From positions 91,674 to 155,673 of the forward strand of contig NZ_JABMKZ010000016.1 of NCBI RefSeq assembly GCF_013204855.1: a DNA stretch of 64,000 bases, given 5' to 3'. The DNA is from Paenibacillus alba. GTDB lineage: Bacteria > Bacillota > Bacilli > Paenibacillales > NBRC-103111. Shown here one piece after another: positions 26,286 to 36,706 of this stretch. Both the position numbers and the translations under genes were made by a program. The notes under the pieces are model-generated. The model searched no databases. It saw only the letters and a program-made list of their open reading frames with translations, and had not been told where the DNA came from. Each line of letters starts with the position of its first letter. Positions within the stretch are counted from its first letter, which is position 1.

Positions 26286-26651
26286 TTTAGGTTGAGTTTC
26301 AAACCCCATACACAACAAAACATGATCAAAATTACGTGTCTTTAGGCTCACTTTTTGTCGAGTAACTAGGTAAATACCGTTTATGGTATCGAAGTTTGTC
26401 ATTATTTAGTCATTGGAGTGTGATAATCTTGACCAGTTAAGAGTAATGAACTAAAAATAATCCCTCCATATTATCAGAGGCGAACATTTTTCATCAAAAA
26501 CTGAGTTTATGTGAGTTTTTTGAGAGAACGATTTGATAGAATCCATATAACTTACTTTTTGCGAAAATTTGCTTTAGGGCCCGTTATCCTGGGAAAAAGA
26601 TACTGAGTAAGTTAGATAGACTACTTCACATTATTGGATGGTGCTAAGCGA
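26286..26651. other. Spacer before the surface-protein block
   Basis: AT-rich, no gene seen. A small hairpin, ATACCGTTTATGGTAT, lies at about 26373-26388. The promoter of the glycosyltransferase must be here, but no clear -35/-10 pair stands out. Confidence 0.4.
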
Positions 26652-28472
26652 ATGAAAATTAGCATTATAGTGCTGGCTCAACACTTTAATTTGACCTTAA
26701 AATGTGTGGATCGAATTAAGCAGTATACGTCGATCCCATATGAGCTAATTGTTGTTACGGAGTATGAGTCCGTGGAAGTGTCGCGCTATATTGAGCATGA
26801 CTACAACGTGCATGTCATCCATAACCGTAAAAGCAGGGGAGTAGCTGCCGCTTATAATCAGGGTGCGGTCGCATCTTCAGGAGACCGGTTTGTTTTCATG
26901 CGAGATCAGATCATGGTTAATGAGGGATGGCTAGAGCAGTTGTCAGGCTGTCTGGACCAACATCCGAATGCGTCAATCGTTGGCCCGATGATGAATGATG
27001 TTAGCGGTGCCCAGGGAATTCCAATTGTTTATCAAAATTACGAGCATCTCTATCAAATGGGGGATCTACTGGCAATTGGCAAATCTATGACCTGGACCAG
27101 AACTCCGAGACTCGTTAGTTTGCTAATGATGATGCCGCGTCATTTTTTTGAGAAGGCTGGAGGCTTTGATGAAAGGTTCGAGGTGGAGTCTTTTGAGGAT
27201 GACGATCTTTGTTATCGGGCCTTATCCATGAATAGCGATATTTACATAGCTGAGGGCTGTATTGTTTTTTGGGTGCAGCCACCGCATGCAGTTCTTGGTG
27301 ATCCGGACTGGTACAATAACCGACTGACGTTGAATCGAGCTGTGGCGATAAGCAAATGGGGTTTTGATGTAACTAAAGCCTTGTACAGCTATAAACGAAA
27401 GGTCACGGTCAGCTTGTGTATGATTGTGAAAAATGAAGAGAAAACTCTGGATCGCTGCTTGTCCAGCGTACGCGGCCTGGTGGATGAGATTGTTATTGTG
27501 GATACAGGTTCGGAGGATGCGACGAAAGAAATTGCAGCCTCGTATGGCAGCCAGGTTTATGATTTTGAGTGGGTGAATGACTTCTCCAAAGCAAGGAATC
27601 ATGCGTTCAGTCTTGCCACTCAGGAATACATACTATGGATGGATGCAGATGATTATCTGCTGCCCGAAGATGCTGCAGCGCTTCAGTCCATCATATCCGA
27701 GCTTTCATGGGATATTGATGCCGTATCTATGCACTATTATCTGGATCATGATCTACACGGGCGTGTAACCGCAAGTTTGCGGCGCAATCGTCTAGTAAAG
27801 CGTAGTTGTGGATTTCGCTGGATTGGATTCGTTCATGAATATTTGGATGTAGCTGGTATTGTGTTATACGCCGAAATGGGCGTAACACATGATCGGAAGC
27901 ATACGCAGTCCACACGAAATCTTCTCATTTATGAGGACATGAAGGAAGCGAAAGCGGTCTTTTCTCCGCGGGATTTATTTTATTTTTCTAATGAGCTGTA
28001 CGATCACGGCCAATGGGAACGAGCGATTGAGCAGTATGACACCTTCATTGCATCGCCAGATGGTTGGGTCGAGGACAAGATATTGGCTAGCCGACGTGCA
28101 GGTGAAGCTTATGCGCAACTAGGTCGGCTACAAGAAGCCAGGCATAAAGTGCTTCAAGGCTTTGCTTACGCACTTCCCCGCGCGGAATCGTGCTGCCAGC
28201 TAGGGTATTACGAGCTGTCAGAGCAGCGGTTGGAGAACGCTGTTTTTTGGTACAAGCTTGCTACGGAAGTTGCTAAGCCGATTGAGCCTAATGCCAGGCT
28301 GGATATACCTTCCTGGACATGGTTGCCACATTTACAGCTGTGTGTTTGCTACGACCGGCTGGGTCTCTATGAACAGGCCCACTATCACAATGAGATAGCG
28401 GGTGGTTATGTGCCAGATAATCCGAGTGTCACAGCCAATCGAAACTATTTACAGCAATACTTAATTTATTAG
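26652..28472 (+). CDS. Two-domain GT2 glycosyltransferase with C-terminal TPRs
   Basis: About 606 residues. The first GT-A/GT2-like domain ([22 protein letters not shown]..) covers residues about 1-240. The second ([24 protein letters not shown].. [17 protein letters not shown].. [15 protein letters not shown]) covers about 250-420; its DTGS and DADD are the nucleotide-sugar and metal-binding motifs. The rest forms TPR-like helical repeats. It is cytoplasmic. The SLH-collagen gene starts 14 bases later, so the two form an operon. By analogy with BclA-type collagens, the enzyme probably glycosylates Thr in the GAT repeats of that protein. The start at 26652 is chosen over 26634 on weak binding-site evidence. 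Confidence 0.85.
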   Translation: MKISIIVLAQHFNLTLKCVDRIKQYTSIPYELIVVTEYESVEVSRYIEHDYNVHVIHNRKSRGVAAAYNQGAVASSGDRFVFMRDQIMVNEGWLEQLSGCLDQHPNASIVGPMMNDVSGAQGIPIVYQNYEHLYQMGDLLAIGKSMTWTRTPRLVSLLMMMPRHFFEKAGGFDERFEVESFEDDDLCYRALSMNSDIYIAEGCIVFWVQPPHAVLGDPDWYNNRLTLNRAVAISKWGFDVTKALYSYKRKVTVSLCMIVKNEEKTLDRCLSSVRGLVDEIVIVDTGSEDATKEIAASYGSQVYDFEWVNDFSKARNHAFSLATQEYILWMDADDYLLPEDAAALQSIISELSWDIDAVSMHYYLDHDLHGRVTASLRRNRLVKRSCGFRWIGFVHEYLDVAGIVLYAEMGVTHDRKHTQSTRNLLIYEDMKEAKAVFSPRDLFYFSNELYDHGQWERAIEQYDTFIASPDGWVEDKILASRRAGEAYAQLGRLQEARHKVLQGFAYALPRAESCCQLGYYELSEQRLENAVFWYKLATEVAKPIEPNARLDIPSWTWLPHLQLCVCYDRLGLYEQAHYHNEIAGGYVPDNPSVTANRNYLQQYLIY

Positions 28473-28485
28473 GAGGCAGGATGGT

Positions 28486-30711
28486 ATGAAAAAAATGAGA
28501 AACAAACAAACAAATGGCAAGAAGAATGGCAGGCAGTTGGTGTATAAAAGTTCGGTAGCTTTCATGCTGATGAGTCAACTGATTACACCGTTGTTGCCAT
28601 CTCTAGGCGGTGTTGCATCTCGGGCGAGCGCCGCTACGTATAGCGATATTGACAAGTCTTCATGGGCGTATAAGTATATCTCCAAAATTTCAGCGCTTGG
28701 TGTAGCCATCGGAGATGAGTCGGGCAACTTCAATCCGGATAGTCCGATCACGAATCAGGAAGCGGTGTTGATGGTACTTCGTTTTATAGGGTATGAGCAG
28801 CCTAAAGCTAGCAGCGGCAGCCTGCCATTCACCGTCGATTCATGGGCTACTTCCTGGGTACAGCAAGCCATTGACGATGGTCTGGTGATTGCCAGCGAAG
28901 AGGTCAAGCCGAGCGGTGTCATTTGGGGGAGGGAGCGGGCAAATCGTGAATGGATTACCCGTCTAGTTATACGTGCTACAGGTAAGGAAGCAGAAGCAAA
29001 CGGTCTGAAGGGTACAGCTGTTGGATTCTCGGACGCGGCAGATGTTTCGGACTGGGCAACAGGCTACATCAATGCTGCTGTTAACCGAAAAGTAATAACT
29101 GGATTCCCAGATAATACCTTTAAACCAAAACAAGTAACCACTCGCGCTCAATTTGCGGTCATTTTATCCAATGCCGAAATATTCAATAGTGCAGTATCCG
29201 ATCGTATTACTCGCGGCTCTGTGGTCTCCATGACGAACGGCGCAATTGAAGTATTAAGCAGCAACGGACAAAAGGTTAAATTCACTACGAATAGTAATTC
29301 TGTTTTCTTTGGAGACGAAGGTAAAGGAATTATACCAACTGGGCAGTTGGTGACGGTTATTCATAATGGAGAGACAGCATCCTTCATAGAAGTGCTAGGT
29401 GGTGGTGTCCCGAAGACTGGGGAGGTTGGAGCTGCCGGTCCTAAGGGCGAGAATGGCGAAAAAGGAGATAAGGGAGAAAAAGGTGAGAAGGGTGAGCCAG
29501 GCGAGAAAGGGGAATCCGGTTCAAGAGGGTCCGATGGGTCACAAGGGCCAACAGGAGCTGCTGGAGCTGCAGGTGCTATAGGAGCAACTGGCGCAACTGG
29601 AGCTACAGGAGTTGGCTTTGACGGAGTAGTAGTGTTCAATCCATTGCAGGCGTCTGCGTATGCCATAGGGCAAGCAGTAGCTTATGACGGCAGCATCTAC
29701 ATCGTTACAGTAACCAATCCAACGGGATTGCCATCCAATTTGACGGACTATACTTTGATTGTTTCTAAAGGAGCAACTGGAGCTACAGGTGCAACTGGAG
29801 CAACGGGGGCAATTGGAGCCAACGGGGCGACGGGAGCCGACGGAGCAATAGGGGCCACAGGGTCTAACGGAGCAACTGGAGCAATTGGGGCAACCGGAGC
29901 AACAGGTGCAGTCGGGGCAACCGGAGCGACCGGAGCAGCAGGAGTCACAGGCGCAACCGGAGCAACCGGGTCAATGGGAGCGACTGGAGCGACTGGAGCA
30001 GCAGGGGTCACAGGAGTGACAGGAGCAACCGGAGCAATGGGAGCAATGGGAGTGACTGGAGCAACTGGAGCAGCAGGAGCAACTGGGGCAACCGGCGCAG
30101 GAGTCACAGGCGCAACCGGAGCAACCGGCGCAACCGGGTTAATGGGGGCAATGGGAGCGACTGGAGCGACCGGAGCAGCAGGAGCAGCAGGAGCAGCAAG
30201 TATTATTCCATTCTCCTCAGGAATACCGATTACAATGAAAACCGTTGCAGGAGGATTACCTGGCGAGATGGCGCTGCTCGGATTTGGTAATTCATACTCA
30301 GGGGTCCCAGTCACAGGAGGATTAATAGATATTACCGGAAGTCCGGGAACTGCAATGAATCAGGCGTTTATTGTTCCACGTTCAGGTACTATTACTTCAG
30401 TAAGCGGATTTTTTAGTTCAACGGCAGCCATGTCCTTAGTTGGTACTACCGTAACAGTTGCTGCACAACTCTATAAAGCGCCTGCAAATAGCAACACCTT
30501 TACAGCTATTCCAGGGGCACAGTCCACATTAGCCCCTTCTTTGACTGGAATCGTAGCTCTTGGAACAATAAGCAATGGCACAGTCACTGGGTTAGCAATC
30601 CCGGTTGTTGCCGGTGAACGCTTATTGTTAGTGTTTAGTTCGTCTGCTTCAGGTCTGACTTTGATAAATACAGTGGCAGGTTATGCGAGTGCCGGAATTA
30701 CGATTCAGTAA
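28486..30711 (+). CDS. SLH-anchored collagen-like surface fibre with BclB C-terminal domain
   Basis: A 741-residue secreted protein with AGGAGG upstream. Residues 1-50 are a long signal peptide ending near ASAAT. Three S-layer homology repeats (about 51-230) bind pyruvylated cell-wall polymer. A small beta domain (230-305) follows, then a charged collagen stretch ([13 protein letters not shown], about 310-345). GAT triplets run to about 375, are interrupted by a 50-residue module ([28 protein letters not shown]..), and resume from about 427 to 570. The C-terminal domain ([19 protein letters not shown].. [14 protein letters not shown]) is the BclB/exosporium trimer head. Thr in the GAT triplets is the usual glycosylation site. 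Confidence 0.92.
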   Translation: MKKMRNKQTNGKKNGRQLVYKSSVAFMLMSQLITPLLPSLGGVASRASAATYSDIDKSSWAYKYISKISALGVAIGDESGNFNPDSPITNQEAVLMVLRFIGYEQPKASSGSLPFTVDSWATSWVQQAIDDGLVIASEEVKPSGVIWGRERANREWITRLVIRATGKEAEANGLKGTAVGFSDAADVSDWATGYINAAVNRKVITGFPDNTFKPKQVTTRAQFAVILSNAEIFNSAVSDRITRGSVVSMTNGAIEVLSSNGQKVKFTTNSNSVFFGDEGKGIIPTGQLVTVIHNGETASFIEVLGGGVPKTGEVGAAGPKGENGEKGDKGEKGEKGEPGEKGESGSRGSDGSQGPTGAAGAAGAIGATGATGATGVGFDGVVVFNPLQASAYAIGQAVAYDGSIYIVTVTNPTGLPSNLTDYTLIVSKGATGATGATGATGAIGANGATGADGAIGATGSNGATGAIGATGATGAVGATGATGAAGVTGATGATGSMGATGATGAAGVTGVTGATGAMGAMGVTGATGAAGATGATGAGVTGATGATGATGLMGAMGATGATGAAGAAGAASIIPFSSGIPITMKTVAGGLPGEMALLGFGNSYSGVPVTGGLIDITGSPGTAMNQAFIVPRSGTITSVSGFFSSTAAMSLVGTTVTVAAQLYKAPANSNTFTAIPGAQSTLAPSLTGIVALGTISNGTVTGLAIPVVAGERLLLVFSSSASGLTLINTVAGYASAGITIQ

Positions 30712-30764
30712 ATAGAGAGAAGTAATCTGAACATACCATTTTGTTCCAAAGGAAGTGATTAAAT

Positions 30765-32543
30765 ATGGCAAGGAATCTGATTCCAATAGGGAAAAAGTGT
30801 TTAATTATCGTCTTGGCTCTTATACTTCAAACTGTCAGTCCGTTCATTGCTGCTAGCTATGCGGAGGGTGTCTACAGTGAAGGACATGATCTTGTGGAAG
30901 CACCGGATCATTTGGCGGTCAGCAGCACTACCTCCACGAGTATCAGTTTGACCTGGCGTGCAGTGGCGGGATCTTCTGACGCGGATGTCAGTTATCAGGT
31001 AAAGATGGTCGATACAGTGGGCTCAAGTGTATACGAAAATGTTTACAGCTTCAACGCAGCTGGATTTACTCATTATACGGTTAAAGGGTTAAATGCAGGC
31101 CAACGCTACACGTTCACGGTGCAAGCCATGAATGCGTGGGGGCCGGTGTCAATGCCAAGCAGCGCAATAATGGCTAGCACGCTCCCAGTGGTCACTCTGG
31201 AAACACCCAGTACTCCGGAACTGCGTCTTACCCATCGTACGTCAGACAGCATTGGATTGGGGTGGACTCCGTCGGTAGATAATGCAGGAGTTACAGCTTA
31301 TGCTATCTACAAGGACGCTGCTCTGGTGACGGAAGTCACTTATGGCACAACTGCTTTTACCGTTCAAGGATTGCTTGCGGGGCAGCATTACACCTTTACG
31401 GTACAAGCTAAAGATCAGTTAGGGAATGTATCTAAAATGAGTAATGAGTTGAAGGTTACTACACTTACCGAAGGAAAAACCAGCTCGACTATGAGTATGG
31501 GCAGCGGCAATGCCCTCCATACGTTAGCGGTACAGCCAGATGGCTCCGTTTGGGCTTGGGGAAATAATTATAAGGGCCAGCTTGGCGATAACAAAGAGAT
31601 TTATCGTCAGAAGCCGATTCAAATCATGGGGCTGCCGACGATCAGCGCCGTGACTGTCGGACAGGATCACTCCTTAGCACTTGCCAAAGACGGTTCGGTA
31701 TGGGCTTGGGGAGGCAATAATGCCGGACAATTGGGTAATGGCACATTGGACCCAACAGTTGTTCCAGCAAGAGTGCCAGGATTGACCAATGTTGTAGCGG
31801 TTCAAGCGGGCGAACAACATTCTTTGGCTTTGTTGGCTGATGGAACGGTATGGGCCTGGGGCCTTAACGTGTATGGGCAGCTCGGAGACGGATCGACGGA
31901 GAATAGAGCGTTGCCCGTACAGGTTGCAGGCTTGAATTCTATCGCTGCAATTTCTGCAGGTGCCTTCCATAATCTAGCTATTAACCATGATGGAGAAGTG
32001 TTCTCCTGGGGCTTTAATGTGTATGGTCAGCTTGGCGATAACACTAAGACGAACCGCCTAAGCCCTGTGCACCTTGCAGAGCTGCGTGGTGTTACTTCGG
32101 TATCAGCCGGGTTTTATCACAGCATGGCTGTAAAGAATGACGGTACCGTATGGAGCTGGGGAACCAACGTGAAGGGCTTATTGGGCGATGGTACATCCAC
32201 CGACCGATTTACGCCAATACAAACAGCAAACCTTAGCTCGGTGGTACGTGTGTCCGCAGGCGCACTACATAGTATGGCGCTGAAAGATGACGGTACTGTA
32301 TGGACTTGGGGAGCCAATAATGCAGGCCAGCTTGGCGTTAACTCCGAGAGTTCGATCCCATCTGAACTGGCGATCAGCGGTCGTATAGCCTTTATAAGTG
32401 CAGGCTTTATGAGCAGCAGTGCAGTCAGCGAGGAAGGGAACTTCTTGACATGGGGCTATAACGGGTACGGCCAGCTTGGCGACGATACACAAACCGATGC
32501 AGCAACTCCAGTCAGCATTCAATTAAAAGAAATATCCAAGTAA
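30765..32543 (+). CDS. Secreted FN3 and RCC1-repeat protein
   Basis: A 592-residue protein with a GGAAGTGAT binding site. Residues 1-36 are a signal peptide. Two fibronectin type III domains cover about 43-140 and 146-238 (APDHLAVSSTTSTSISLTWRAV.. and TPELRLTHRTSDSIGLGWTPS..). The rest is about seven RCC1-type repeats with the pattern HSLALLADGTVWAWGLNVYGQLGDGS, which should fold as a seven-bladed propeller. In bacteria such secreted RCC1 propellers are thought to mediate binding at the surface. No wall anchor is visible. It follows the SLH fibre gene by 53 bases and may be its partner. Confidence 0.92.
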   Translation: MARNLIPIGKKCLIIVLALILQTVSPFIAASYAEGVYSEGHDLVEAPDHLAVSSTTSTSISLTWRAVAGSSDADVSYQVKMVDTVGSSVYENVYSFNAAGFTHYTVKGLNAGQRYTFTVQAMNAWGPVSMPSSAIMASTLPVVTLETPSTPELRLTHRTSDSIGLGWTPSVDNAGVTAYAIYKDAALVTEVTYGTTAFTVQGLLAGQHYTFTVQAKDQLGNVSKMSNELKVTTLTEGKTSSTMSMGSGNALHTLAVQPDGSVWAWGNNYKGQLGDNKEIYRQKPIQIMGLPTISAVTVGQDHSLALAKDGSVWAWGGNNAGQLGNGTLDPTVVPARVPGLTNVVAVQAGEQHSLALLADGTVWAWGLNVYGQLGDGSTENRALPVQVAGLNSIAAISAGAFHNLAINHDGEVFSWGFNVYGQLGDNTKTNRLSPVHLAELRGVTSVSAGFYHSMAVKNDGTVWSWGTNVKGLLGDGTSTDRFTPIQTANLSSVVRVSAGALHSMALKDDGTVWTWGANNAGQLGVNSESSIPSELAISGRIAFISAGFMSSSAVSEEGNFLTWGYNGYGQLGDDTQTDAATPVSIQLKEISK

Positions 32544-32592
32544 ATCTGCAATTGTGAGAAGTATGTACTCGCAGATAAATAAGGGGAATTAG

Positions 32593-32629
32593 AACAACCG
32601 GAATGGCTAACGCCTATTCCGGTTGTTTG
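32593..32629 (+). terminator. Terminator after the RCC1 gene
   Basis: AACAACCGGAAT pairs with ATTCCGGTTGTT, followed by T-rich sequence. Confidence 0.88.
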
Positions 32630-32736
32630 CTTAGTGTAGGACTATCTACTGTTATAATCTGGTACTTTAGTAGTTATTATGATAGTATAAATTTGTTGCT
32701 TTTTGTTAAATTTTGCTGATTATTGGGGTGGTTAGC

Positions 32737-33891
32737 TTGGCACTAATTGATAGAATTAAGTATGATGGAGCTGCGGACGGGAATTGGTTGGTTTACAAAT
32801 ATCCTAGTGAAGATTTAACCATGGGAGCGCAGCTAGTCGTCGGTGAAGGCCAGCTTGCTATATTCGTCAAAGAAGGAAGAGCGCTGGACTTGTTTGGGCC
32901 TGGTACCCATACCTTGTCAACGGGAAACATTCCGCTGTTAAACCAACTGGTCAATTTGCCATTTGGTAATGAAACTCCTTTTACCGCGGAAATTTATTAT
33001 ATTAACACAACGTTGAATATGAATTTAAAGTGGGGAACGGAGTCGCCGATTCAGATCGTAGATCCGGTTTACCATGTAAGAATTAATGCAAGAGCTAATG
33101 GACAGTACACCATGAGAGTGAATGACTACAGCATATTTCTGACCCAAATTATAGGCACGCAAAAGGGTGGGACGACCATCACGGTGCAAAATTTGCTGCC
33201 GAATTTCAAAGGTATCGTCCTTAATAGCGTAGATACGATTCTAGCGCAATACATCATTGAGAAAAAAGTATCGGTCTTAGATATCCGTACCAAACAAAGA
33301 GAAATCGCACAGCTATGTATGGATGATATGAAGGATGGTTTCTTAACGTTCGGAATAGAATTGGTTAACTTTTTTGTCAATTCTATTAATTTTCCGGATG
33401 AAGATATGGAAGTTATTAATGGCATTCTCCAGCGTAAAGCCGAGTTTGATATTCTTGGTGATGCTAGATATGCCACGCAAAAACAATTTGAGATTATGGG
33501 CAATTTCTCCAAAAATGAGGGTACCTCGGGAATGGCTAATGCGGGTATCGGAATGGGTTTAGGTTTTGGCATGATGGGCCAGCTCGGAGGCGCAATTTCG
33601 AATATATCGAATAATACGATAAGACAGCCTGTGCCATCACCCGCAGAGACAAGTGTTCCTTGCAAACATTGCAATTCGGCTAACTCAGCCGATGCCAAAT
33701 TTTGCGCGGATTGCGGACAAAAAATGCAATCGACCAAACCATGCTATAAATGTAACGCGGAGAACAAGGAAAATGCTAAATTTTGTTCAGAATGCGGAAC
33801 CGCAATCGGGATTATTTCCTGCCCAAGTTGTAGTCACGAACTGACGGCCGGCTCAAGGTTTTGCCCTGAATGCGGCACATCTTTAGTATAA
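32737..33891 (+). CDS. SPFH-domain protein with three zinc ribbons (YdjI-like)
   Basis: 384 residues from a TTG preceded by GGGGTGG. Residues about 15-255 form an SPFH/virion-core-like domain (QLVVGEGQLAIFVKEGRALDLFGPGTHTLST.. QREIAQLCMDDMKDGFLTFGIELVNFFVNSINFPDEDMEVI). A Gly/Met-rich linker (about 270-295) is followed by three CxxC...CxxC zinc ribbons (CKHCNS..CADCG, CYKCNA..CSECG, CPSCSH..CPECG). B. subtilis YdjI has the same SPFH type and belongs to the PspA membrane-stress operon ydjFGHI. Here it opens a four-gene operon without pspA. It likely forms membrane-associated scaffolds. Confidence 0.85.
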   Translation: MALIDRIKYDGAADGNWLVYKYPSEDLTMGAQLVVGEGQLAIFVKEGRALDLFGPGTHTLSTGNIPLLNQLVNLPFGNETPFTAEIYYINTTLNMNLKWGTESPIQIVDPVYHVRINARANGQYTMRVNDYSIFLTQIIGTQKGGTTITVQNLLPNFKGIVLNSVDTILAQYIIEKKVSVLDIRTKQREIAQLCMDDMKDGFLTFGIELVNFFVNSINFPDEDMEVINGILQRKAEFDILGDARYATQKQFEIMGNFSKNEGTSGMANAGIGMGLGFGMMGQLGGAISNISNNTIRQPVPSPAETSVPCKHCNSANSADAKFCADCGQKMQSTKPCYKCNAENKENAKFCSECGTAIGIISCPSCSHELTAGSRFCPECGTSLV

Positions 33892-33903
33892 GGAGTGGTT
33901 GAA

Positions 33904-34716
33904 TTGAGTAAGGATAAGTATTTTAAGATACTGGCAAGTGTTGTTGCAGCCTGCGTATTATTACTCGTGTTTTTCCTTATTATTGTCGTAGGATTGGCGT
34001 TAAATTCATTTGCTACCTACCTCATCATGCTCGTTGTTATTTTCATAGGTGCAGCTGAAGTATTTGGTTTCTATCAAGCCTTTATAGCGAGAAGCACCTC
34101 ATCCATCCGGTTCCCTTATAAGCTAGCGCTTGTAACCACGACGCAGTTGTTTGCTGCTATTGAATTGACGTTAATAGGGATATATGCAAGATTCGCTTTG
34201 AGTAGTGCTCTGGATCATTTTGTACGCAAGTTACCCGCAGCTATAGAAACGACCCAATTAAAAATAAGCGCGACGTATAGTGTATTAGCATTGTTAGGTG
34301 TCGCCTTGTATGTTATAGCTTACGCTTCGATACTTTACGCAGCCGATCATTCAACAAACGAATTGGACAATGAACAGTTGCAAAAGGCGAATACCCGAGA
34401 TGTTGCGACAACGTTATCCCATATCATTTTATCTTACAACCAATTGGCTGAGCAGTATCAGAGCCTTGATTTCAGCAAAACTAAGATTTTGTATGATAAG
34501 TTAACGATTAAATCAAGGGCGCTGGGCGTATTTGGACGCAGTGGTAAGCCTGAGGTAGAATGGGATGTTGTTTTTTCTTGCGACGAATTGAGAGACCGGC
34601 TTAAAGTTTTACAAGGTCAAAATCACCTCGAACAAGAGAACGTCAATGAAATCTACCAGAAGACGTCTCGCATTCTAAACGAAATTGTGGCATTGGATAA
34701 AGTTAGAATTCAATAG
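33904..34716 (+). CDS. Membrane protein of the SPFH operon
   Basis: About 270 residues. I place the start at TTG 33904, eight bases after AAGGAG; an in-frame GTG at 33895 overlaps that site. Four hydrophobic helices (about 8-30, 36-58, 72-95 and 120-145) are followed by a soluble helical region (ELDNEQLQKANTRDVATTLSHIILSYNQLAEQYQSLD..). No family recognised. It is 12 bases downstream of the SPFH gene and probably anchors or receives a signal from it. Confidence 0.75.
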   Translation: MSKDKYFKILASVVAACVLLLVFFLIIVVGLALNSFATYLIMLVVIFIGAAEVFGFYQAFIARSTSSIRFPYKLALVTTTQLFAAIELTLIGIYARFALSSALDHFVRKLPAAIETTQLKISATYSVLALLGVALYVIAYASILYAADHSTNELDNEQLQKANTRDVATTLSHIILSYNQLAEQYQSLDFSKTKILYDKLTIKSRALGVFGRSGKPEVEWDVVFSCDELRDRLKVLQGQNHLEQENVNEIYQKTSRILNEIVALDKVRIQ

Positions 34717-34726
34717 GAGGTACCCT

Positions 34727-35353
34727 ATGGCGAAGATTATTGTAAATACTTGTCCCAATTGTGGGGCAAACCTGCCGATAGACATTAATCAGGTTTGTGA
34801 ATTTTGTGGCACCGCCTATATCCCCAAGAATTTGGCTGCTTTGGCGAAGATGGATAGTCAAACAAAGCACAATTACATCACCTCCTATAAGGAGAAATTA
34901 GAGGATAATAAAGGCAATATTCCCATTGCGATTTCCCTGGCGATGTGTCATATCGATGCGCAGAATTATGAGTTTTCATTCGATATTCTAAAGAAGCTGG
35001 CCGAAAATGACTGTACAGATCCCAATGTCTTTTATTATATGGCTCTTGCTATGTTGGAAGGAAAAAAACCGCGTGTACTCCACATCGATAAAGTCCGTAA
35101 GGTAGAGTCTTATTTAAACAGTGCTCAAGTCTTATCCAGTGGAACAGGTTTGTATTATATTATGCAAGCTGTAATTAAGCGAGACTATTATGAGTACTAC
35201 CTTTTCAATATGCATCAAGGTGGCAGCAGCAAGCTGCTTCTTGAGAAAGCGAACAATTTTCAACTTGACGTGGAAGAGATACATCAGATTTTAAAAATTG
35301 TGAAGTTAGATGAAAGCGATAGAAGTTACTTTGATTCTTTGTTAGCCATTTAG
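34727..35353 (+). CDS. Zinc-ribbon protein with helical repeats
   Basis: 208 residues with TAGGAGGT upstream. An N-terminal four-Cys zinc ribbon (CPNCGANLPIDINQVCEFCG, residues 8-27) is followed by TPR-like helices (NIPIAISLAMCHIDAQNYEFSFDILKKLAEN.. NVFYYMALAMLEGKK). No membrane segment. It resembles the ribbon-plus-repeat layout of YdjG-like proteins only loosely. It lies between two membrane-protein genes in the SPFH operon and may be a cytoplasmic adaptor. Confidence 0.72.
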   Translation: MAKIIVNTCPNCGANLPIDINQVCEFCGTAYIPKNLAALAKMDSQTKHNYITSYKEKLEDNKGNIPIAISLAMCHIDAQNYEFSFDILKKLAENDCTDPNVFYYMALAMLEGKKPRVLHIDKVRKVESYLNSAQVLSSGTGLYYIMQAVIKRDYYEYYLFNMHQGGSSKLLLEKANNFQLDVEEIHQILKIVKLDESDRSYFDSLLAI

Positions 35354-35368
35354 ACGGAAGGAGATTCT

Positions 35369-36520
35369 ATGAGCACATTAAAACATTTAGCCGATGTTTC
35401 ATTCGACGATCTGTCTATAACGGACAAGCTTTCCTATCTTAAGAATAGTTTGACAACACAGGTTCCTGTCTTCAACCAGAAGGAGCCTGAGGTTAAGAGG
35501 AACCGCTTCTTTGATAATTTAGCGAAGAAGCCGGTGAGATGTTGGATGAGCCTGGCTTTTGTCATGAGTGTCATCATCTGGGGATTCAAGATCACTAGCA
35601 GTATTTCCGATGTGGTTTCTATCATTCTTTGGAGCGTCGTCTTTCTAATGCTGGTTGCCTATTTTGTGTGGAAGAAGAAAGTGGATGCTTTTTTCAACCT
35701 TATAAATGGGAAGTTGACGAAGAAATTCATACAAGAGCATGAACAGAAGCTGACTGTCTATCAGTCCGATCTTACGATGCACGAAGCCGAATTGAGTGAA
35801 TACAATGCGATGGAACTTTCGTATGAGCAGGCTTCCAGTACAGTGGAGCAGGCCATGCACTACCATGGCGTGAAATTTTGCAGGACACATCTAGGGGTTG
35901 ACGAGTCGGAGCTTGTTGCGCTGCATTTCATTTCAACACCCAATGCAAAGAACACTTCGAAAAAATTTGGTGATCATGAAGTATATGCTTCTTTTCAGGT
36001 TCAGTATATTTACATGACAGATAATGAGCTGTATGAAATGAATGGGAACTTGGATCTGCTGAGTGATGAAATCAGCAACTACGCAACATCGAGAATTCTT
36101 TATTCGAAGATTAAAAGTTCGGAGGAAAGACATAATAACTATAATTGTCTGAACTTTTATACGATTACAACGAGCAATAATGATGGAAGTGAAAGTGATG
36201 TCATGCATGTTCCATCTAGCAATCTTAGACCACAAGTCAAATATTTTATTCAATCAATTACTTGGAATACCATAAATAAAAGCAGCATGCAGCATAATCA
36301 ACTTATAGAGGCACGCCGTCAGACCAGTCCATATATAAATACTCCTCTATCTTATGATCAGTTTGAAGATGCCGTGAAAATGATTAAAAATCTAAGCTGT
36401 ATCAACTACGAGTTTAAAAAAGAAATGACGGAAACCGAAAAAGACGTAGAAAATTTCAAAAAAGTTAAGCTGATTATAGAAAGAGCTGTAAATCGTAAGA
36501 TTCGAGAAAGCAGCATGTGA
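35369..36520 (+). CDS. Membrane protein with coiled coil, last gene of SPFH operon
   Basis: 383 residues with GGAAGGAGA upstream. Two adjacent transmembrane helices (about 58-75 and 80-99) lie between a short cytoplasmic N-terminus and a large soluble region that starts with a coiled coil (about 115-165) and continues as a mixed domain (VKFCRTHLGVDESELVALHFIST..). A second helical region ends the protein. I do not recognise a family. A terminator follows at 36558. Confidence 0.72.
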   Translation: MSTLKHLADVSFDDLSITDKLSYLKNSLTTQVPVFNQKEPEVKRNRFFDNLAKKPVRCWMSLAFVMSVIIWGFKITSSISDVVSIILWSVVFLMLVAYFVWKKKVDAFFNLINGKLTKKFIQEHEQKLTVYQSDLTMHEAELSEYNAMELSYEQASSTVEQAMHYHGVKFCRTHLGVDESELVALHFISTPNAKNTSKKFGDHEVYASFQVQYIYMTDNELYEMNGNLDLLSDEISNYATSRILYSKIKSSEERHNNYNCLNFYTITTSNNDGSESDVMHVPSSNLRPQVKYFIQSITWNTINKSSMQHNQLIEARRQTSPYINTPLSYDQFEDAVKMIKNLSCINYEFKKEMTETEKDVENFKKVKLIIERAVNRKIRESSM

Positions 36521-36557
36521 TGAGAGAGTATCCGCAAGTGCATAGAATATATAACAG

Positions 36558-36593
36558 AAACGCCCTTCTTGTATTTCAGGAAAGGCGTTTTTG
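36558..36593 (+). terminator. Terminator of the SPFH operon
   Basis: AAACGCC and GGCGTTT enclose a CTTC/GGAA inner stem, followed by T residues. Confidence 0.82.
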
Positions 36594-36706
36594 TATTAAA
36601 GGCTTGCCGAAAGCCTGCTACTTTGCTAATCCGCAACCTTTTTAATATGATACAATCATAAGTCACGAGTCATTTTTGGAAAATATTAAATTAGGATGAG
36701 GATCCA

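Noticed and set aside
29361..30314. Minus-strand Pro/Ala/Val-rich open frames of 101 and 188 codons
   Set aside because: They are the antisense reading of the collagen GXT repeats, which cannot easily form stops on that strand.
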